64,000 bases of DNA from Pseudomonas linyingensis (lineage in GTDB: Bacteria; Pseudomonadota; Gammaproteobacteria; Pseudomonadales; Pseudomonadaceae). This document shows positions 40,947 to 52,631 of this stretch, piece by piece; position 1 is the first letter of the stretch, and each line of letters begins with the position of its first letter. The stretch spans positions 186,001-250,000 of the forward strand of contig NZ_FNZE01000001.1 in NCBI RefSeq assembly GCF_900109175.1, given 5' to 3'. The translations under genes and the position numbers were made by a program. The notes under the pieces were generated by a model. That model saw only the letters and a list, made by a program, of their open reading frames with translations, did no database searches and was not told the DNA's origin.

Positions 40947-42809
40947 ATGCTCAACAAGTATCCCCTGTGGAAATATCTGCTGATCCTGCTGGTGATCGGC
41001 GTCGGCTTCATCTATTCCGCGCCCAACCTCTACCCCGACGATCCGGCCGTCCAGGTCACCGGCGCTAGTACCGCACTGAAGGTCGAGCAGGCCGATGTCG
41101 CGCGCGCCGAGCAGGCCCTCAAGGACGCCGGCATCGCGGTCAAGGGCAGCACTCTGGGTGACAAGGGCGCGCTGCTGCGCCTGACCCGCCAGGAAGACCA
41201 GCTGTCGGCCAAGGACGTGGTGCGCCGCGCCCTCGGCGACGACTATGTGGTGGCGCTGAACCTGGCGCAGACCACCCCCGACTGGCTGCGCAACCTGGGC
41301 GCCAGCCCGATGAAGCTGGGCCTGGACCTGTCCGGTGGTGTGCACTTCCTCCTCGAAGTGGACATGGACAAGGCCGTCAGTGCGCGGATGAAGGTGTATG
41401 AAGGCGAAGTGAAGAGCCTGCTGCGCAAGGAGCGTGCGCGTTACCGCTCGCTGCCGCCGCAGGAAGGAGCAATCCAGCTCGGCTTCAACGATACCGAGGC
41501 GTTGGAGCAGGCCGGGCGCCTGATCCGCAAGGACTTCCCCGATTTCGAACAACAGGTCGGCGAGCGCAACGGCCTGCAGGTGCTGCGTCTGGTACTGACC
41601 CAGGCCAAGCTGGCGGAAATCCGCGAATACTCGATCAAGCAGAACCTGACCACCGTGCGCAACCGGGTCAACGAGCTGGGCGTGGCCGAGCCGCTGGTGC
41701 AGCGCCAGGGTGCCAACCGCATCGTGGTCGAGCTGCCGGGCGTGCAGGACACCGCCGAAGCCAAGCGCATCCTCGGCAAGACCGCCAACCTCGAATTCCG
41801 TCTGGCTGCCGATCTGGATGCCTCGCGCGCCAGCACCGAGTCCTTCGACTTCCGCGAGGAAGGCCGTCCGCCGGTGGCACTGGAGCGTGGGGTGATCATC
41901 ACCGGCGACCAGGTCACCGATGCCCAGGCCAGCTTCGACGAGAACGGCCGGCCGCAGGTCAACATCCGCCTCGACGGTCACGGCGGCGAGTTGATGAACC
42001 GCGCCACCCGCAACAACGTCGGTCGCAGCATGGCGGTGGTGTTCATCGAGCAGAAGCCGGTGACCCGCTACGTCAAGCAGATGGTCGATGGCGTGGAGCA
42101 GGAAGTTGCGGTTTCCGCGTTCAAGGAAGAAAAGCAGGTGATCAGCCTGGCGACCATCCAGTCGGCACTGGGCAACAGCTTCCGCATCACCGGCCTCGAC
42201 GGTCCGGGCGAGTCCTCGGAGCTGGCCCTGCTGCTGCGCGCCGGTGGTCTGGCCGCGCCGATGTACTTCGCCGAGGAACGCACCATCGGTCCGAGCCTGG
42301 GCGCGGAGAACATCCAGCTCGGCGTGCAGGCGGCGCTGTGGGGCTTCCTGCTGGTCGCCGTGTTCATCGTCGCGCTCTACAAGTTCTTCGGCATCCTCGC
42401 GACGGTCGCCCTGTCCTTCAACATGGTCATGCTGGTGGCGGTGATGTCGTTGCTCGGCGCCACCCTGACCCTGCCGGGTATCGCCGGTATCGTGCTGACA
42501 ATGGGTATGGCGGTGGACGCCAACGTGCTGATCTTCTCGCGGATCCGCGAGGAAATCACCAACGGCATGGCCGTCCAGCGCGCCATCCACGAAGGCTTCG
42601 ATCGCGCCCTCTCGGCGATTGTCGACGGCAACCTGACCACCCTGCTGGTCGGCGCCATCCTGTTCGCCATGGGCACCGGCCCGATCAAGGGCTTCGCCGT
42701 GACCCTGTCGCTGGGCATCATTACCTCGATGTTTACCGCGATCTATGTCACCCGCGCCATGGTCAACCTGATCTACGGTGGCCGCAACATCAAGAAGTTG
42801 TCGATCTGA
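40947..42809 (+). CDS. secD: Protein translocase subunit SecD
   Basis: A 620-residue inner-membrane protein that uses the proton gradient to pull exported proteins out of SecYEG. An N-terminal helix (WKYLLILLVIGVGFIYSAPN) is followed by a large periplasmic region, including LGLDLSGGVHFLLEVD (the D1 motif), and five more helices with FNMVMLVAVMSLLGATLTLPGIAGIVLTMGMAVDANVLIFSRIREE. The start at 40947 is the family N-terminus. An upstream in-frame ATG at 40917 lies in the hairpin region and is rejected. It is 12 bp before secF. Confidence 0.97.
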   Translation: MLNKYPLWKYLLILLVIGVGFIYSAPNLYPDDPAVQVTGASTALKVEQADVARAEQALKDAGIAVKGSTLGDKGALLRLTRQEDQLSAKDVVRRALGDDYVVALNLAQTTPDWLRNLGASPMKLGLDLSGGVHFLLEVDMDKAVSARMKVYEGEVKSLLRKERARYRSLPPQEGAIQLGFNDTEALEQAGRLIRKDFPDFEQQVGERNGLQVLRLVLTQAKLAEIREYSIKQNLTTVRNRVNELGVAEPLVQRQGANRIVVELPGVQDTAEAKRILGKTANLEFRLAADLDASRASTESFDFREEGRPPVALERGVIITGDQVTDAQASFDENGRPQVNIRLDGHGGELMNRATRNNVGRSMAVVFIEQKPVTRYVKQMVDGVEQEVAVSAFKEEKQVISLATIQSALGNSFRITGLDGPGESSELALLLRAGGLAAPMYFAEERTIGPSLGAENIQLGVQAALWGFLLVAVFIVALYKFFGILATVALSFNMVMLVAVMSLLGATLTLPGIAGIVLTMGMAVDANVLIFSRIREEITNGMAVQRAIHEGFDRALSAIVDGNLTTLLVGAILFAMGTGPIKGFAVTLSLGIITSMFTAIYVTRAMVNLIYGGRNIKKLSI

Positions 42810-42821
42810 GGACTGCGGACG

Positions 42822-43733
42822 ATGAAACGCGTGATCAATTTCATGGGCATCCGGCATGCGGCCTTCGCATTGACCGTGTTGCTGACCCTGGCCTCGCTCG
42901 CGAGTCTGGCGGTCAAGGGGCTGAACTTCGGCCTCGACTTTACCGGCGGTACCCTGATCGAACTGGCCTACGAACAGCCGGCGCAGCTCGACAAGGTGCG
43001 CAGCCAGATGGCCCAGGCCGGCTATCCGGACGCCATCGTGCAGAGCTTCGGCGCCAGCACCGACGTGCTGCTGCGCCTGCAGGGCGACGATCCTGAGCTG
43101 GGCAACCAGGTGGCGGCCGCGTTGCGCCAGGTCAGTGCCGAGACGCCCTTCAGCCTCAAGCGCGTCGAGTTCGTCGGTCCGCAGGTGGGTGAGGAACTGC
43201 GCGATCAGGGCGGTCTGGGCATGCTGCTGGCCCTGGCCGGGGTGCTGCTCTACGTGGCCTTCCGCTTCCAGTGGAAGTTCGGCTTCGGCGCCATCGTCTC
43301 GCTGGTGCATGACGTGATCGTCACCCTCGGCGTGTTCAGCTTCTTCCAGATCCCCTTCGATCTGACCGTGCTGGCGGCGGTGCTGGCGATCATCGGCTAC
43401 TCGCTGAACGACACCATCGTGGTGTTCGACCGTATCCGCGAGAACTTCCGCCTGCTGCGCAAGACCGAGCTGATCGAGAACATCAACATCTCCACCACCC
43501 AGACCCTGCTGCGCACCATGGCCACCTCGGTGTCCACCCTGCTGGCGGTCGGTGCGCTGCTGCTGTTCGGCGGCGAGAGCCTGTGGGGCTTCTCCCTGGC
43601 GCTGTTCATCGGCGTCGGCGTGGGCACCTACTCGTCGGTGTACATCGCGGCGATCTTCCTGATCTGGCTGAAGCTGACCCGCGAGGATCTGATTCCGCCG
43701 GTGGTCGAGGATGAGGTCGACGAGCTGCCGTAA
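42822..43733 (+). CDS. secF: Protein translocase subunit SecF
   Basis: A 303-residue partner of SecD with six transmembrane helices. It has NFGLDFTGGTLIEL in the first periplasmic loop, then VGEELRDQGGLGMLLALAGV and GYSLNDTIVVFDRIRENFR, the conserved SecF signature. The last cistron of queA-tgt-yajC-secDF, it is followed by a strong terminator. Confidence 0.97.
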   Translation: MKRVINFMGIRHAAFALTVLLTLASLASLAVKGLNFGLDFTGGTLIELAYEQPAQLDKVRSQMAQAGYPDAIVQSFGASTDVLLRLQGDDPELGNQVAAALRQVSAETPFSLKRVEFVGPQVGEELRDQGGLGMLLALAGVLLYVAFRFQWKFGFGAIVSLVHDVIVTLGVFSFFQIPFDLTVLAAVLAIIGYSLNDTIVVFDRIRENFRLLRKTELIENINISTTQTLLRTMATSVSTLLAVGALLLFGGESLWGFSLALFIGVGVGTYSSVYIAAIFLIWLKLTREDLIPPVVEDEVDELP

Positions 43734-43755
43734 GGCTCGTGGCTGTAACGAGGAA

Positions 43756-43775
43756 AGCGCCTGCGGCGCTTTTTT
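43756..43775 (+). terminator. Intrinsic terminator of secF
   Basis: AGCGCC-TGC-GGCGCT followed by T residues (43770-43775), 22 bp after the secF stop. Confidence 0.85.
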
Positions 43776-43799
43776 CATGCCCGGTTTTTAACGCGCAAT

Positions 43800-43826
43800 A
43801 AAAAACCCGGCGCGAGGGCCGGGTTT
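43800..43826 (-). terminator. Intrinsic terminator of suhB
   Basis: On the minus strand AAACCCGGC and GCCGGGTTT form a stem followed by a T run (43800-43805), 20 bp past the suhB stop. Confidence 0.88.
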
Positions 43827-43846
43827 CTGGTGCGGCAATCAGTCGA

Positions 43847-44662
43847 TCAGCGCTTGAGCGCCGGCGGCAGGTGCGGCTGGATGGCGGTCAGCACGGCCTT
43901 GAAGCACTTGGTGTTGCCGGCGACGATGTGGCCCTTCTCGAGGAAGTCGTGGCCGCCGGTGAAGTCGCTGGCCAGGCCGCCCGCTTCCTGTACCAGCAGG
44001 GCGCCGGCTGCCATGTCCCACTCGGACAGGCCGAATTCCCAGAACGCGTCGAAGCGGCCGGCGGCGACGTAGGCCAGGTCCAGGCTGGCGGCGCCGGCGC
44101 GGCGGATGCCAGCGGTCTGGCCGACCAGGCTGCGGAACATGCCCAGGTAGCTGTCAAGGTGGTCGAGCTGGCTGTCGCGGAACGGGAAGCCGGTGCCGAG
44201 CAGGGCGCCTTCCAGGCTCTTGCGGCTGCTGACGCGGATGCGCTTGCCGTTGACGGCGGCGCCGCGGCCGCGGCTGGCGGTGAACTCCTCCTGGCGCACC
44301 GGGTCGAGGACCACGGCGTGCTCGATGCGGCCGCGGTACTTGCAGGCGATGCTGACGGCGAAGTGCGGCAGACCGTGGATGAAGTTGGTGGTGCCGTCCA
44401 GCGGATCGATGATCCACAGGTAGTCGGCGCCGTCGCCGGTGCCCTCGATCAGGCCGCTTTCCTCGGCGAGGATGCCGTGGTTCGGGTAGGCCTTTTGCAG
44501 CACATTGATGATCGTCTGCTCGGCGGCGCGGTCAACCTCGGTCACGTAGTCCTTGGCGTCCTTCTCGTTGACCGAGATTGCATCCAGGCGTTCGATCGAG
44601 CGGAAGATGAGTTCGCCGGCACTGCGGGCCGCGCGCAGCGCGATATTCAGCATGGGCTGCAT
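43847..44662 (-). CDS. suhB: Inositol-1-monophosphatase family protein SuhB
   Basis: A 271-residue phosphatase of the inositol monophosphatase family. It has MQPMLNIALRAARSAGELI, AKDYVTEVDRAAEQTI, ILAEESG (metal Glu), WIIDPLDGTTNFIHGLPHF (metal-binding signature) and LSEWDMAAGALLVQEAGG (second metal Asp). SuhB also joins ribosomal RNA antitermination complexes and, in P. aeruginosa, affects virulence gene expression. The start at 44662 (MQPML) matches the family. An ATG four codons earlier is not preferred. It is divergent from trmJ, and TAGAAT at 44699-44704 (minus strand) is a plausible -10. Confidence 0.96.
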   Translation of the reverse strand: MQPMLNIALRAARSAGELIFRSIERLDAISVNEKDAKDYVTEVDRAAEQTIINVLQKAYPNHGILAEESGLIEGTGDGADYLWIIDPLDGTTNFIHGLPHFAVSIACKYRGRIEHAVVLDPVRQEEFTASRGRGAAVNGKRIRVSSRKSLEGALLGTGFPFRDSQLDHLDSYLGMFRSLVGQTAGIRRAGAASLDLAYVAAGRFDAFWEFGLSEWDMAAGALLVQEAGGLASDFTGGHDFLEKGHIVAGNTKCFKAVLTAIQPHLPPALKR

Positions 44663-44793
44663 GGAGAGGGTCACCTGGGCTGTTAAAGAAAGCCGACAAT
44701 TCTAGCAGAAAAGCCCGGCCCATAAAGGGCGCGTGCGCCGGCGCCGACGCTTGGGTAAGATTCGACTCTTTTTTCACTGGCGGGAGAGCAGTC

Positions 44794-45567
44794 GTGCTCG
44801 ACAGGATTCGCGTGGTGCTGGTCAATACCAGTCATCCGGGCAACATCGGCGGTGCGGCGCGGGCCATGAAGAACATGGGCTTGTCGCGCCTGGTGCTGGT
44901 GCAGCCCGAGGAGTTTCCCAGCGGCGAAGCCAATGCGCGGGCCTCCGGGGCCACCGACATTCTCGAGGCGGCGCAGGTGGTCGACAGCCTCGAGGAGGCG
45001 CTGGCCGGCTGCAGCCTGGTGCTCGGCACCAGCGCCCGCGACCGGCGCATCCCCTGGCCGCTGCTGGATCCGCGCGAGTGCGGGCAAACCACGCTGGCGC
45101 AGGTGGAGCAGGGCGGCGAGGTGGCGTTGGTGTTCGGTCGCGAGTACGCCGGGCTGACCAACGAGGAGCTGCAGCGCTGCCAGTTCCACGTGCACATTCC
45201 CTCCGACCCGGAGTTCTCCTCGCTCAACCTGGCCACCGCGGTGCAGGTGCTGACCTACGAGGTGCGCATGGCCTGGCTGGCGCAGCAGGGCCAGCCGACC
45301 AAGATGGCCAAGGTGGAGTCCACCGCCATGCTCAATACGGTGCCGGTCACCGCCGAGGAGCTGGAGCTGTTCTACGGGCATCTCGAGCAGACTCTGGTGG
45401 CGATCGGCTTCCTCGATCCGGAGAAGCCGCGCCACCTGATGTCGCGCCTGCGTCGCCTATACGGACGCAGCGGCATCAGCAAGCTGGAAATGAACATCCT
45501 GCGCGGTATCCTCACTGAAACCCAGAAGGCCGCCCGTGGCGAGCCCCACAAGCGGAGAAACGATTGA
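44794..45567 (+). CDS. trmJ: tRNA (cytidine/uridine-2'-O)-methyltransferase TrmJ
   Basis: A 257-residue SPOUT methyltransferase that 2'-O-methylates tRNA position 32. It starts at GTG 44794 (GGGAGA upstream). The N-terminal block [30 protein letters not shown] and the knot motifs [20 protein letters not shown] and [20 protein letters not shown] are typical. The C-terminal extension (about 165-257) forms helices for tRNA binding. Its stop overlaps the cysE start by one base. Confidence 0.96.
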   Translation: MLDRIRVVLVNTSHPGNIGGAARAMKNMGLSRLVLVQPEEFPSGEANARASGATDILEAAQVVDSLEEALAGCSLVLGTSARDRRIPWPLLDPRECGQTTLAQVEQGGEVALVFGREYAGLTNEELQRCQFHVHIPSDPEFSSLNLATAVQVLTYEVRMAWLAQQGQPTKMAKVESTAMLNTVPVTAEELELFYGHLEQTLVAIGFLDPEKPRHLMSRLRRLYGRSGISKLEMNILRGILTETQKAARGEPHKRRND

Positions 45568-46373
45568 TGTTCGAGCGCATGCGAGAAGACATCCAGAGTG
45601 TGTTCCATCGCGATCCGGCGGCGCGCAACACCCTGGAGGTGCTCATCTGCTATCCCGGGCTGCACGCGGTGTGGCTGCACCGCGTCGCCCACTGGCTGTG
45701 GAGCGCCGACTGGAAGCTGCTGGCGCGGGTGGTGTCGCACCTCAGTCGCTGGCTGACCGGCATCGAGATCCATCCGGGGGCGAAGATCGGCCGGCGCTTC
45801 TTTATCGACCACGGTATGGGCATCGTCATCGGCGAGACTGCCGAGATCGGCAACGACGTCACCCTCTACCATGGTGTGACCCTCGGCGGCACCAGCTGGA
45901 ACAAGGGCAAGCGCCACCCGACCCTGGAGGACGGCGTGATCGTCGGCGCCGGGGCGAAGATCCTTGGTCCGTTCACCGTCGGCGCCGGCGCCAAGGTCGG
46001 CTCCAATGCGGTGGTCACCCGCCCGGTGCCGGCCGGCGCCACCGCGGTCGGCATCCCCGGGCGAATCATCGCCAAGGCCGACGACGAGCAGGAGGCGCGG
46101 CGCAAGGCGATGGCCGAGAAGATCGGTTTCGATGCCTACGGCGTCAGTGAGGACATGCCCGATCCGGTGGCGCGCGCCATCGGCCAGTTGCTCGATCACC
46201 TGCAGGCCGTCGATGGCCGTCTCGAAGGCATGTGCAAGGCGCTGACCGCGCTGGGCAGTGACTACTGCGCCAAGGACTTGCCGGTGCTGCGCGACGAGGA
46301 CTTCGCCGGGGTCAAGCCGGAAGTCGGCGCGGCCGCCATTGACCAGGCCGCGGCGCCGCGTCAGCACGATTGA
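45567..46373 (+). CDS. cysE: Serine O-acetyltransferase
   Basis: A 268-residue serine acetyltransferase, which makes O-acetylserine for cysteine synthesis. The N-terminal helical part ([21 protein letters not shown]) leads into the left-handed beta helix of hexapeptide repeats: [43 protein letters not shown]. The catalytic His pair lies within it. The sequence [24 protein letters not shown] follows. Its place between trmJ and iscR links cysteine supply to Fe-S assembly, as in other pseudomonads. The start is at ATG 45567, with GGAGAAA before it. Confidence 0.95.
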   Translation: MFERMREDIQSVFHRDPAARNTLEVLICYPGLHAVWLHRVAHWLWSADWKLLARVVSHLSRWLTGIEIHPGAKIGRRFFIDHGMGIVIGETAEIGNDVTLYHGVTLGGTSWNKGKRHPTLEDGVIVGAGAKILGPFTVGAGAKVGSNAVVTRPVPAGATAVGIPGRIIAKADDEQEARRKAMAEKIGFDAYGVSEDMPDPVARAIGQLLDHLQAVDGRLEGMCKALTALGSDYCAKDLPVLRDEDFAGVKPEVGAAAIDQAAAPRQHD

Positions 46374-46452
46374 GGTGCGTGGGCGGGGGATCTGCTATAA
46401 GATCGTCCGCCCTGTTCTGGGTGCCCTTATTCCGAGTGAAATGGTCAGGCTT

Positions 46453-46485
46453 AAAGTTGACTGCTTTGCTCGGAAATAGCATACT
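46453..46485 (+). promoter_or_regulatory. iscR promoter with candidate IscR (type 1) box
   Basis: TTGACT (46457-46462) and CATACT (46480-46485) are 17 bases apart. The 25 bases from 46453 contain GTTGACTG and CTCGGAAAT, which match much of the IscR type 1 consensus (YYGACTR and YAGTCRR halves). The right half is weaker. It is 35 bp before the iscR ATG and fits autorepression of the isc operon by [2Fe-2S]-IscR. Confidence 0.65.
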
Positions 46486-46519
46486 GCCGGCACTTTCCGA
46501 ACCATCGTGGTGCAAGCCC

Positions 46520-47023
46520 ATGCGACTGACCACCAAAGGCCGTTACGCCGTGACAGCCATGCTCGATCTCGCGCTGCATGCGCAGAGCGGGCCGGTGTCC
46601 CTCGCCGACATTTCCGAGCGGCAGGGCATCTCCCTGTCCTATCTCGAGCAGCTGTTCGCCAAGCTCCGTCGCCGCAGTCTGGTGACCAGCGTGCGCGGCC
46701 CCGGCGGCGGCTATCAGCTGTCGCGCGAGATGGCCAGCATCGACGTGGCCCAGGTCATCGACGCCGTCAACGAATCGGTCGACGCCACCCGTTGCCAGGG
46801 ACTGGGCGGCTGCCACGAGGGCGACGTCTGCCTGACCCACCATCTGTGGTGCGGCCTCAGCGACCGGATTCACGAATTCCTCAGCGGCATCAGCCTGGCC
46901 GATCTGGTCCAGCGCCAGGATGTGCAGGACGTGGCGCAGCGGCAGGATCAGCGCCGCCAGCAGCATGGCAAGGGGCTGTCGCCCAGTCTGCTTGAAAAGA
47001 TCGAAGCGTCCGCCATCGACTGA
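46520..47023 (+). CDS. iscR: Fe-S cluster assembly transcriptional regulator IscR
   Basis: A 167-residue Rrf2-family regulator. The winged helix starts [20 protein letters not shown], with [28 protein letters not shown] as recognition helix and wing. The cluster ligands C92, C98 and C104 are in place ([13 protein letters not shown]), so it can bind [2Fe-2S]. It is first gene of the isc cluster and carries a candidate binding site upstream. iscS follows after 33 bp. Confidence 0.97.
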   Translation: MRLTTKGRYAVTAMLDLALHAQSGPVSLADISERQGISLSYLEQLFAKLRRRSLVTSVRGPGGGYQLSREMASIDVAQVIDAVNESVDATRCQGLGGCHEGDVCLTHHLWCGLSDRIHEFLSGISLADLVQRQDVQDVAQRQDQRRQQHGKGLSPSLLEKIEASAID

Positions 47024-47056
47024 TGCCGCGGAAGCCAGCCTGACAGGAGAGATTTG

Positions 47057-48271
47057 ATGAAATTGCCGATCTACCTCGATTATTCCGCGACCACACCGGT
47101 CGACCCGCGTGCGGCACAGAAGATGTGCGAGTGCCTGACCATGGACGGCAACTTCGGCAACCCGGCCTCGCGTTCGCACCTGTTCGGCTGGAAGGCCGAG
47201 GAGGCGGTGGAGAATGCCCGCCGCCAGGTGGCCGAACTGGTCAACGCCGACCCGCGCGAGATCGTCTGGACCTCCGGTGCCACCGAGTCCAACAACCTGG
47301 CGATCAAGGGTGCCGCGCACTTCTACGCCAGCAAGGGCAAGCACCTGATCACCTCGAAGATCGAGCACAAGGCGGTGCTGGATACCACCCGCCAGCTCGA
47401 GCGCGAAGGCTTCGAGGTCACCTACCTCGAGCCCGGCGAAGACGGCATCATCACCCCGGCGATGGTCGAGGCGGCGCTGCGTGACGACACCATCCTGGTC
47501 TCGATCATGCATGTGAACAACGAGATCGGCACCATCAACGACATCGCCGCCATCGGCGAGCTGACCCGTGCCCGCGGCATCCTGTTCCACGTCGACGCGG
47601 CGCAGTCCACCGGCAAGGTGGAAATCGACCTGGAAACGCTGAAGGTCGACCTGATGTCCTTCTCCGCCCACAAGACCTACGGTCCCAAGGGTATCGGCGC
47701 CCTCTACGTGCAGCGCAAGCCGCGCGTACGCATCGAGGCGCAGATGCACGGCGGCGGTCACGAGCGCGGCATGCGCTCGGGCACCCTGGCCACCCACCAG
47801 ATCGTCGGCATGGGCGAGGCCTTCCGCATCGCCAAGGAAGAAATGGCCGCCGACAGCCTGCGCATCAAGGCGCTGGCCGAGCGCTTCCTGGCGCACCTGG
47901 AAGGCATGGAAGAGGTCTACCTGAACGGCAGCGCCACCGCACGCGTGCCGCACAACCTCAACCTCAGCTTCAACTACGTCGAGGGCGAGTCGCTGATCAT
48001 GGCGCTCAAGGACCTCGCCGTGTCCTCCGGCTCGGCCTGCACCTCGGCTTCCCTGGAGCCGTCCTACGTGCTGCGCGCCCTGGGCCGCAACGACGAACTG
48101 GCGCACAGCTCGATCCGTTTCACCTTCGGCCGCTTCAGCACCGAGGAAGAGGTCGACTACGCCGCCGCCAAGGTGCGCGAGGCGGTGACCAAACTGCGCG
48201 AACTGTCGCCACTGTGGGACATGTTCAAAGAAGGCGTCGACCTGTCCAAGGTCGAGTGGCAGGCGCACTGA
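47057..48271 (+). CDS. iscS: Cysteine desulfurase IscS
   Basis: A 404-residue PLP enzyme that takes sulfur from cysteine for Fe-S clusters and tRNA thiolation. It has [44 protein letters not shown] and [12 protein letters not shown] (PLP Lys). The mobile loop carries the active Cys in [17 protein letters not shown]. The length equals E. coli IscS. The ATG at 47057 is preceded by AGGAGA, and the in-frame TTG at 47054 is not used. Confidence 0.98.
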   Translation: MKLPIYLDYSATTPVDPRAAQKMCECLTMDGNFGNPASRSHLFGWKAEEAVENARRQVAELVNADPREIVWTSGATESNNLAIKGAAHFYASKGKHLITSKIEHKAVLDTTRQLEREGFEVTYLEPGEDGIITPAMVEAALRDDTILVSIMHVNNEIGTINDIAAIGELTRARGILFHVDAAQSTGKVEIDLETLKVDLMSFSAHKTYGPKGIGALYVQRKPRVRIEAQMHGGGHERGMRSGTLATHQIVGMGEAFRIAKEEMAADSLRIKALAERFLAHLEGMEEVYLNGSATARVPHNLNLSFNYVEGESLIMALKDLAVSSGSACTSASLEPSYVLRALGRNDELAHSSIRFTFGRFSTEEEVDYAAAKVREAVTKLRELSPLWDMFKEGVDLSKVEWQAH

Positions 48272-48301
48272 CGCCCTATCGATTCAGCGAGGAATACCGT
48301 C

Positions 48302-48688
48302 ATGGCATACAGTGACAAGGTCATCGACCACTACGAAAACCCGCGCAACGTCGGCAAGCTCGACGCCGAAGATCCCGATGTCGGCACCGGCATGGTCGGC
48401 GCGCCGGCCTGCGGCGACGTGATGCGCCTGCAGATCAAGGTCAACGACGCCGGCGTGATCGAAGACGCCAAGTTCAAGACCTACGGCTGTGGTTCGGCGA
48501 TCGCCTCCAGCTCCCTCGCCACCGAGTGGATGAAGGGCAAGACCCTGGACGAGGCCGAGACCATCAAGAACACCCAGCTGGCCGAGGAACTGGCGCTGCC
48601 GCCGGTGAAGATCCACTGCTCGGTGCTCGCCGAGGACGCCATCAAGGCGGCCGTGCGCGACTACAAGCAGAAGAAAGGCTTGCTCTGA
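48302..48688 (+). CDS. iscU: Fe-S cluster assembly scaffold IscU
   Basis: A 128-residue scaffold that receives iron and sulfur from IscS. The ligands are present: C37 (GAPACGDV), C63 (YGCGSAI) and C106 in LPPVKIHCS, the HscA recognition loop. Confidence 0.98.
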   Translation: MAYSDKVIDHYENPRNVGKLDAEDPDVGTGMVGAPACGDVMRLQIKVNDAGVIEDAKFKTYGCGSAIASSSLATEWMKGKTLDEAETIKNTQLAEELALPPVKIHCSVLAEDAIKAAVRDYKQKKGLL

Positions 48689-48704
48689 GAATCCGGGAGG
48701 CGCA

Positions 48705-49028
48705 ATGGCCATCAGCATGACCGAAGCCGCTGCACAGCACGTGCGGCGCTCGCTGGAAGGGCGTGGCAAGGGTGAGGGTATCCGGCTGGGCGTACGCACC
48801 ACCGGCTGCTCCGGACTGGCCTACGTGCTGGAGTTCGTCGACGAGCTGGCGCCCGAGGATCTGGTGTTCGAGAGCTTCGGGGTCAAGGTGATCATCGACC
48901 CGAAGAGTCTGACCTATCTGGACGGCACCGAACTGGACTTCACCCGCGAGGGGTTGAACGAAGGCTTCAAGTTCAACAACCCCAACGTGCGTGGCGAGTG
49001 CGGCTGCGGCGAAAGCTTCAACGTCTGA
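48705..49028 (+). CDS. iscA: Fe-S cluster assembly protein IscA
   Basis: A 107-residue A-type carrier. Conserved cysteines are C35 (TTGCSGLAY), C99 and C101 (ECGCGESF). It accepts and delivers clusters to target proteins. It is 16 bp after iscU. Confidence 0.97.
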   Translation: MAISMTEAAAQHVRRSLEGRGKGEGIRLGVRTTGCSGLAYVLEFVDELAPEDLVFESFGVKVIIDPKSLTYLDGTELDFTREGLNEGFKFNNPNVRGECGCGESFNV

Positions 49029-49036
49029 GGGCTGCC

Positions 49037-49555
49037 GTGAGCACCTGTCATTTCGCCCTGTTCGACCTGCAGCCGGCCTTCGTCCTCGACCTCGAGCAGC
49101 TCGCGGTGCGCTACCGCGAGCTGGCCCGCGAGACCCATCCGGACCGCTTCGCCGATGCCCCGGCGCGCGAGCAGCGCCAGGCGCTGGAGCGTGCCGCGCA
49201 GCTCAACGACGCCTACCAGACGCTGAAGAGCCCGAGCCGGCGCGCCCTGTACCTGCTCGGCCTGCGCGGCGACACGCTGCCGCTGGAAGCCACGGTGCAG
49301 GACCCCGAGTTCCTGCTGCGCCAGATGATGCTGCGCGAGGAGCTGGAAGAGCTGCAGGACAGTGCCGATCTGGCCGGTGTCGCCGCCTTCAAGCGGCGCC
49401 TCAAGGCGGCCCAGGCCGAGCTGGAAGGCGATTTTGCCGCCTGCTGGGACCAGCCTGGCGAGCGCGAGAGGGCCGAGCGCCTGATGCGCCGCATGCAGTT
49501 TCTCGACAAGCTGGCCTTTGAGGTGCGCGAACTGGAAGAGCGCCTCGACGATTAA
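49037..49555 (+). CDS. hscB: Co-chaperone HscB
   Basis: A 172-residue J-domain co-chaperone for HscA. It starts at GTG 49037 with GAGGG just upstream, reading [15 protein letters not shown]. The J domain contains [11 protein letters not shown] (the HPD motif), and the C-terminal helical bundle (about 80-172) binds IscU. Confidence 0.95.
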   Translation: MSTCHFALFDLQPAFVLDLEQLAVRYRELARETHPDRFADAPAREQRQALERAAQLNDAYQTLKSPSRRALYLLGLRGDTLPLEATVQDPEFLLRQMMLREELEELQDSADLAGVAAFKRRLKAAQAELEGDFAACWDQPGERERAERLMRRMQFLDKLAFEVRELEERLDD

Positions 49556-49597
49556 CCCGCGTCTCCTGCCAAGGCGGCGCCTGATAACGCGAAGATC

Positions 49598-51457
<1,860 letters not shown>

Positions 51458-51460
51458 TTC

Positions 51461-51799
51461 ATGCCGCAGATCGTCTTTCTGCCCAACGCCGACCACTGCC
51501 CGGAAGGCGCGGTGGTCGAGGCTCAGGCCGGCGAAACCATCATCGAGGCCGCGCTGCGCAACGGCATCGAGATCGAGCATGCCTGCGAGATGTCCTGCGC
51601 CTGCACCACCTGCCACGTGATCGTGCGCGAGGGCTTCAACTCCCTCGAGCCGTCCGACGAGCTGGAGGACGACATGCTCGACAAGGCCTGGGGTCTGGAG
51701 CCGGAGTCGCGGCTGTCCTGCCAGGCCAAGGTGGCCGACAAGGATCTGGTCGTGGAGATCCCGCGCTACACCATCAACCAGGTGTCGGAACGTCACTGA
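51461..51799 (+). CDS. fdx: ISC-system [2Fe-2S] ferredoxin
   Basis: A 112-residue ferredoxin that donates electrons for cluster assembly. Ligands are in CEMSCACTTCHV and LSCQAKV. It starts 3 bp after hscA and is followed by iscX. Confidence 0.97.
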   Translation: MPQIVFLPNADHCPEGAVVEAQAGETIIEAALRNGIEIEHACEMSCACTTCHVIVREGFNSLEPSDELEDDMLDKAWGLEPESRLSCQAKVADKDLVVEIPRYTINQVSERH

Positions 51800-51820
51800 C
51801 CTGCCGCCGGGAGAGCGAAC

Positions 51821-52021
51821 ATGAGCCTGCAATGGACCGATGTGCTGGAGATCGCCATCCAGCTCGCCGAGAGCAAGCCGGACGTCGATCCGCGCTACGT
51901 CAATTTCGTCGACCTGCACAACTGGGTGGTCGGCCTGCCGGAGTTTGCTGACGATCCCCAGCGCGGCGGCGAGAAGGTGCTCGAAGCCATCCAGCTGGCC
52001 TGGATGGAAGAGGCCGACTGA
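51821..52021 (+). CDS. iscX: Fe-S cluster assembly protein IscX
   Basis: A 66-residue acidic protein, MSLQWTDVLEIAIQLAESKP, with DPRYVNFVDLHNWVVGLPEF and an Asp/Glu-rich end. It binds IscS and iron and modulates desulfurase activity. It is the last gene of the isc cluster. Confidence 0.96.
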   Translation: MSLQWTDVLEIAIQLAESKPDVDPRYVNFVDLHNWVVGLPEFADDPQRGGEKVLEAIQLAWMEEAD

Positions 52022-52061
52022 GCGCCCGCACCGTCCGGCGCGCCGGTACGCATTTCACCCG

Positions 52062-52084
52062 AACCCGCGTATAATCCGCGGGTT
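52062..52084 (+). promoter_or_regulatory. ndk promoter -10 in an inverted repeat
   Basis: AACCCGCG and CGCGGGTT flank TATAATC, so a perfect TATAAT (52070-52075) lies in the loop of an 8-bp palindrome, about 100 bp before the ndk ATG. No convincing -35 is seen at 16-18 bp. Confidence 0.55.
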
Positions 52085-52174
52085 TTATCTATCGGACTTC
52101 CTGCGCGCTGCCTCGCCTGCCGATGGCGGCGCGCTCCGGTTTAACCGTCAACCCTGCCTTTTCGGAGTTATTCC

Positions 52175-52606
52175 ATGGCCCTGCAACGCACCTTCTCCAT
52201 CATCAAGCCCGACGCCGTTGCCAAGAACGTGATCGGCGAAATCACCACCCGTTTCGAGAAGGCCGGCCTGCGCGTCGTCGCTTCCAAGATGGTTCAGCTG
52301 TCCGAGCGCGAAGCTGCCGGCTTCTACGCCGAGCACAGCGAGCGTGGCTTCTTCAAGGACCTGGTTGCCTTCATGACCTCGGGCCCTGTCATCGTTCAGG
52401 TGCTGGAAGGTGAAGACGCCGTTCTGAAGAACCGCGAGCTGATGGGCGCCACCAACCCGAAGGAAGCTGCTGCCGGCACCATCCGCGCCGATTTCGCCGT
52501 TTCCATCGACGAGAACGCCGTGCACGGTTCCGACTCCGAGGCTTCCGCTGCCCGCGAAATCGCCTACTTCTTTGCCGCCACCGAAGTGTGCGCGCGCATC
52601 CGCTGA
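52175..52606 (+). CDS. ndk: Nucleoside diphosphate kinase
   Basis: A 143-residue enzyme that equalises nucleoside triphosphate pools. It has [14 protein letters not shown] and the active-site His at residue 117 in NAVHGSDS. It has its own promoter region after iscX and precedes rlmN by 25 bp. Confidence 0.98.
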   Translation: MALQRTFSIIKPDAVAKNVIGEITTRFEKAGLRVVASKMVQLSEREAAGFYAEHSERGFFKDLVAFMTSGPVIVQVLEGEDAVLKNRELMGATNPKEAAAGTIRADFAVSIDENAVHGSDSEASAAREIAYFFAATEVCARIR

Positions 52607-52631
52607 TCAACGGATGAGCGAGGGTGAATCC

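Noticed and set aside
40656-43778. A 1040-codon open frame antisense to secD and secF
   Set aside because: It mirrors codon bias of secDF and gives Gln/His/Gly-rich nonsense with no domain.
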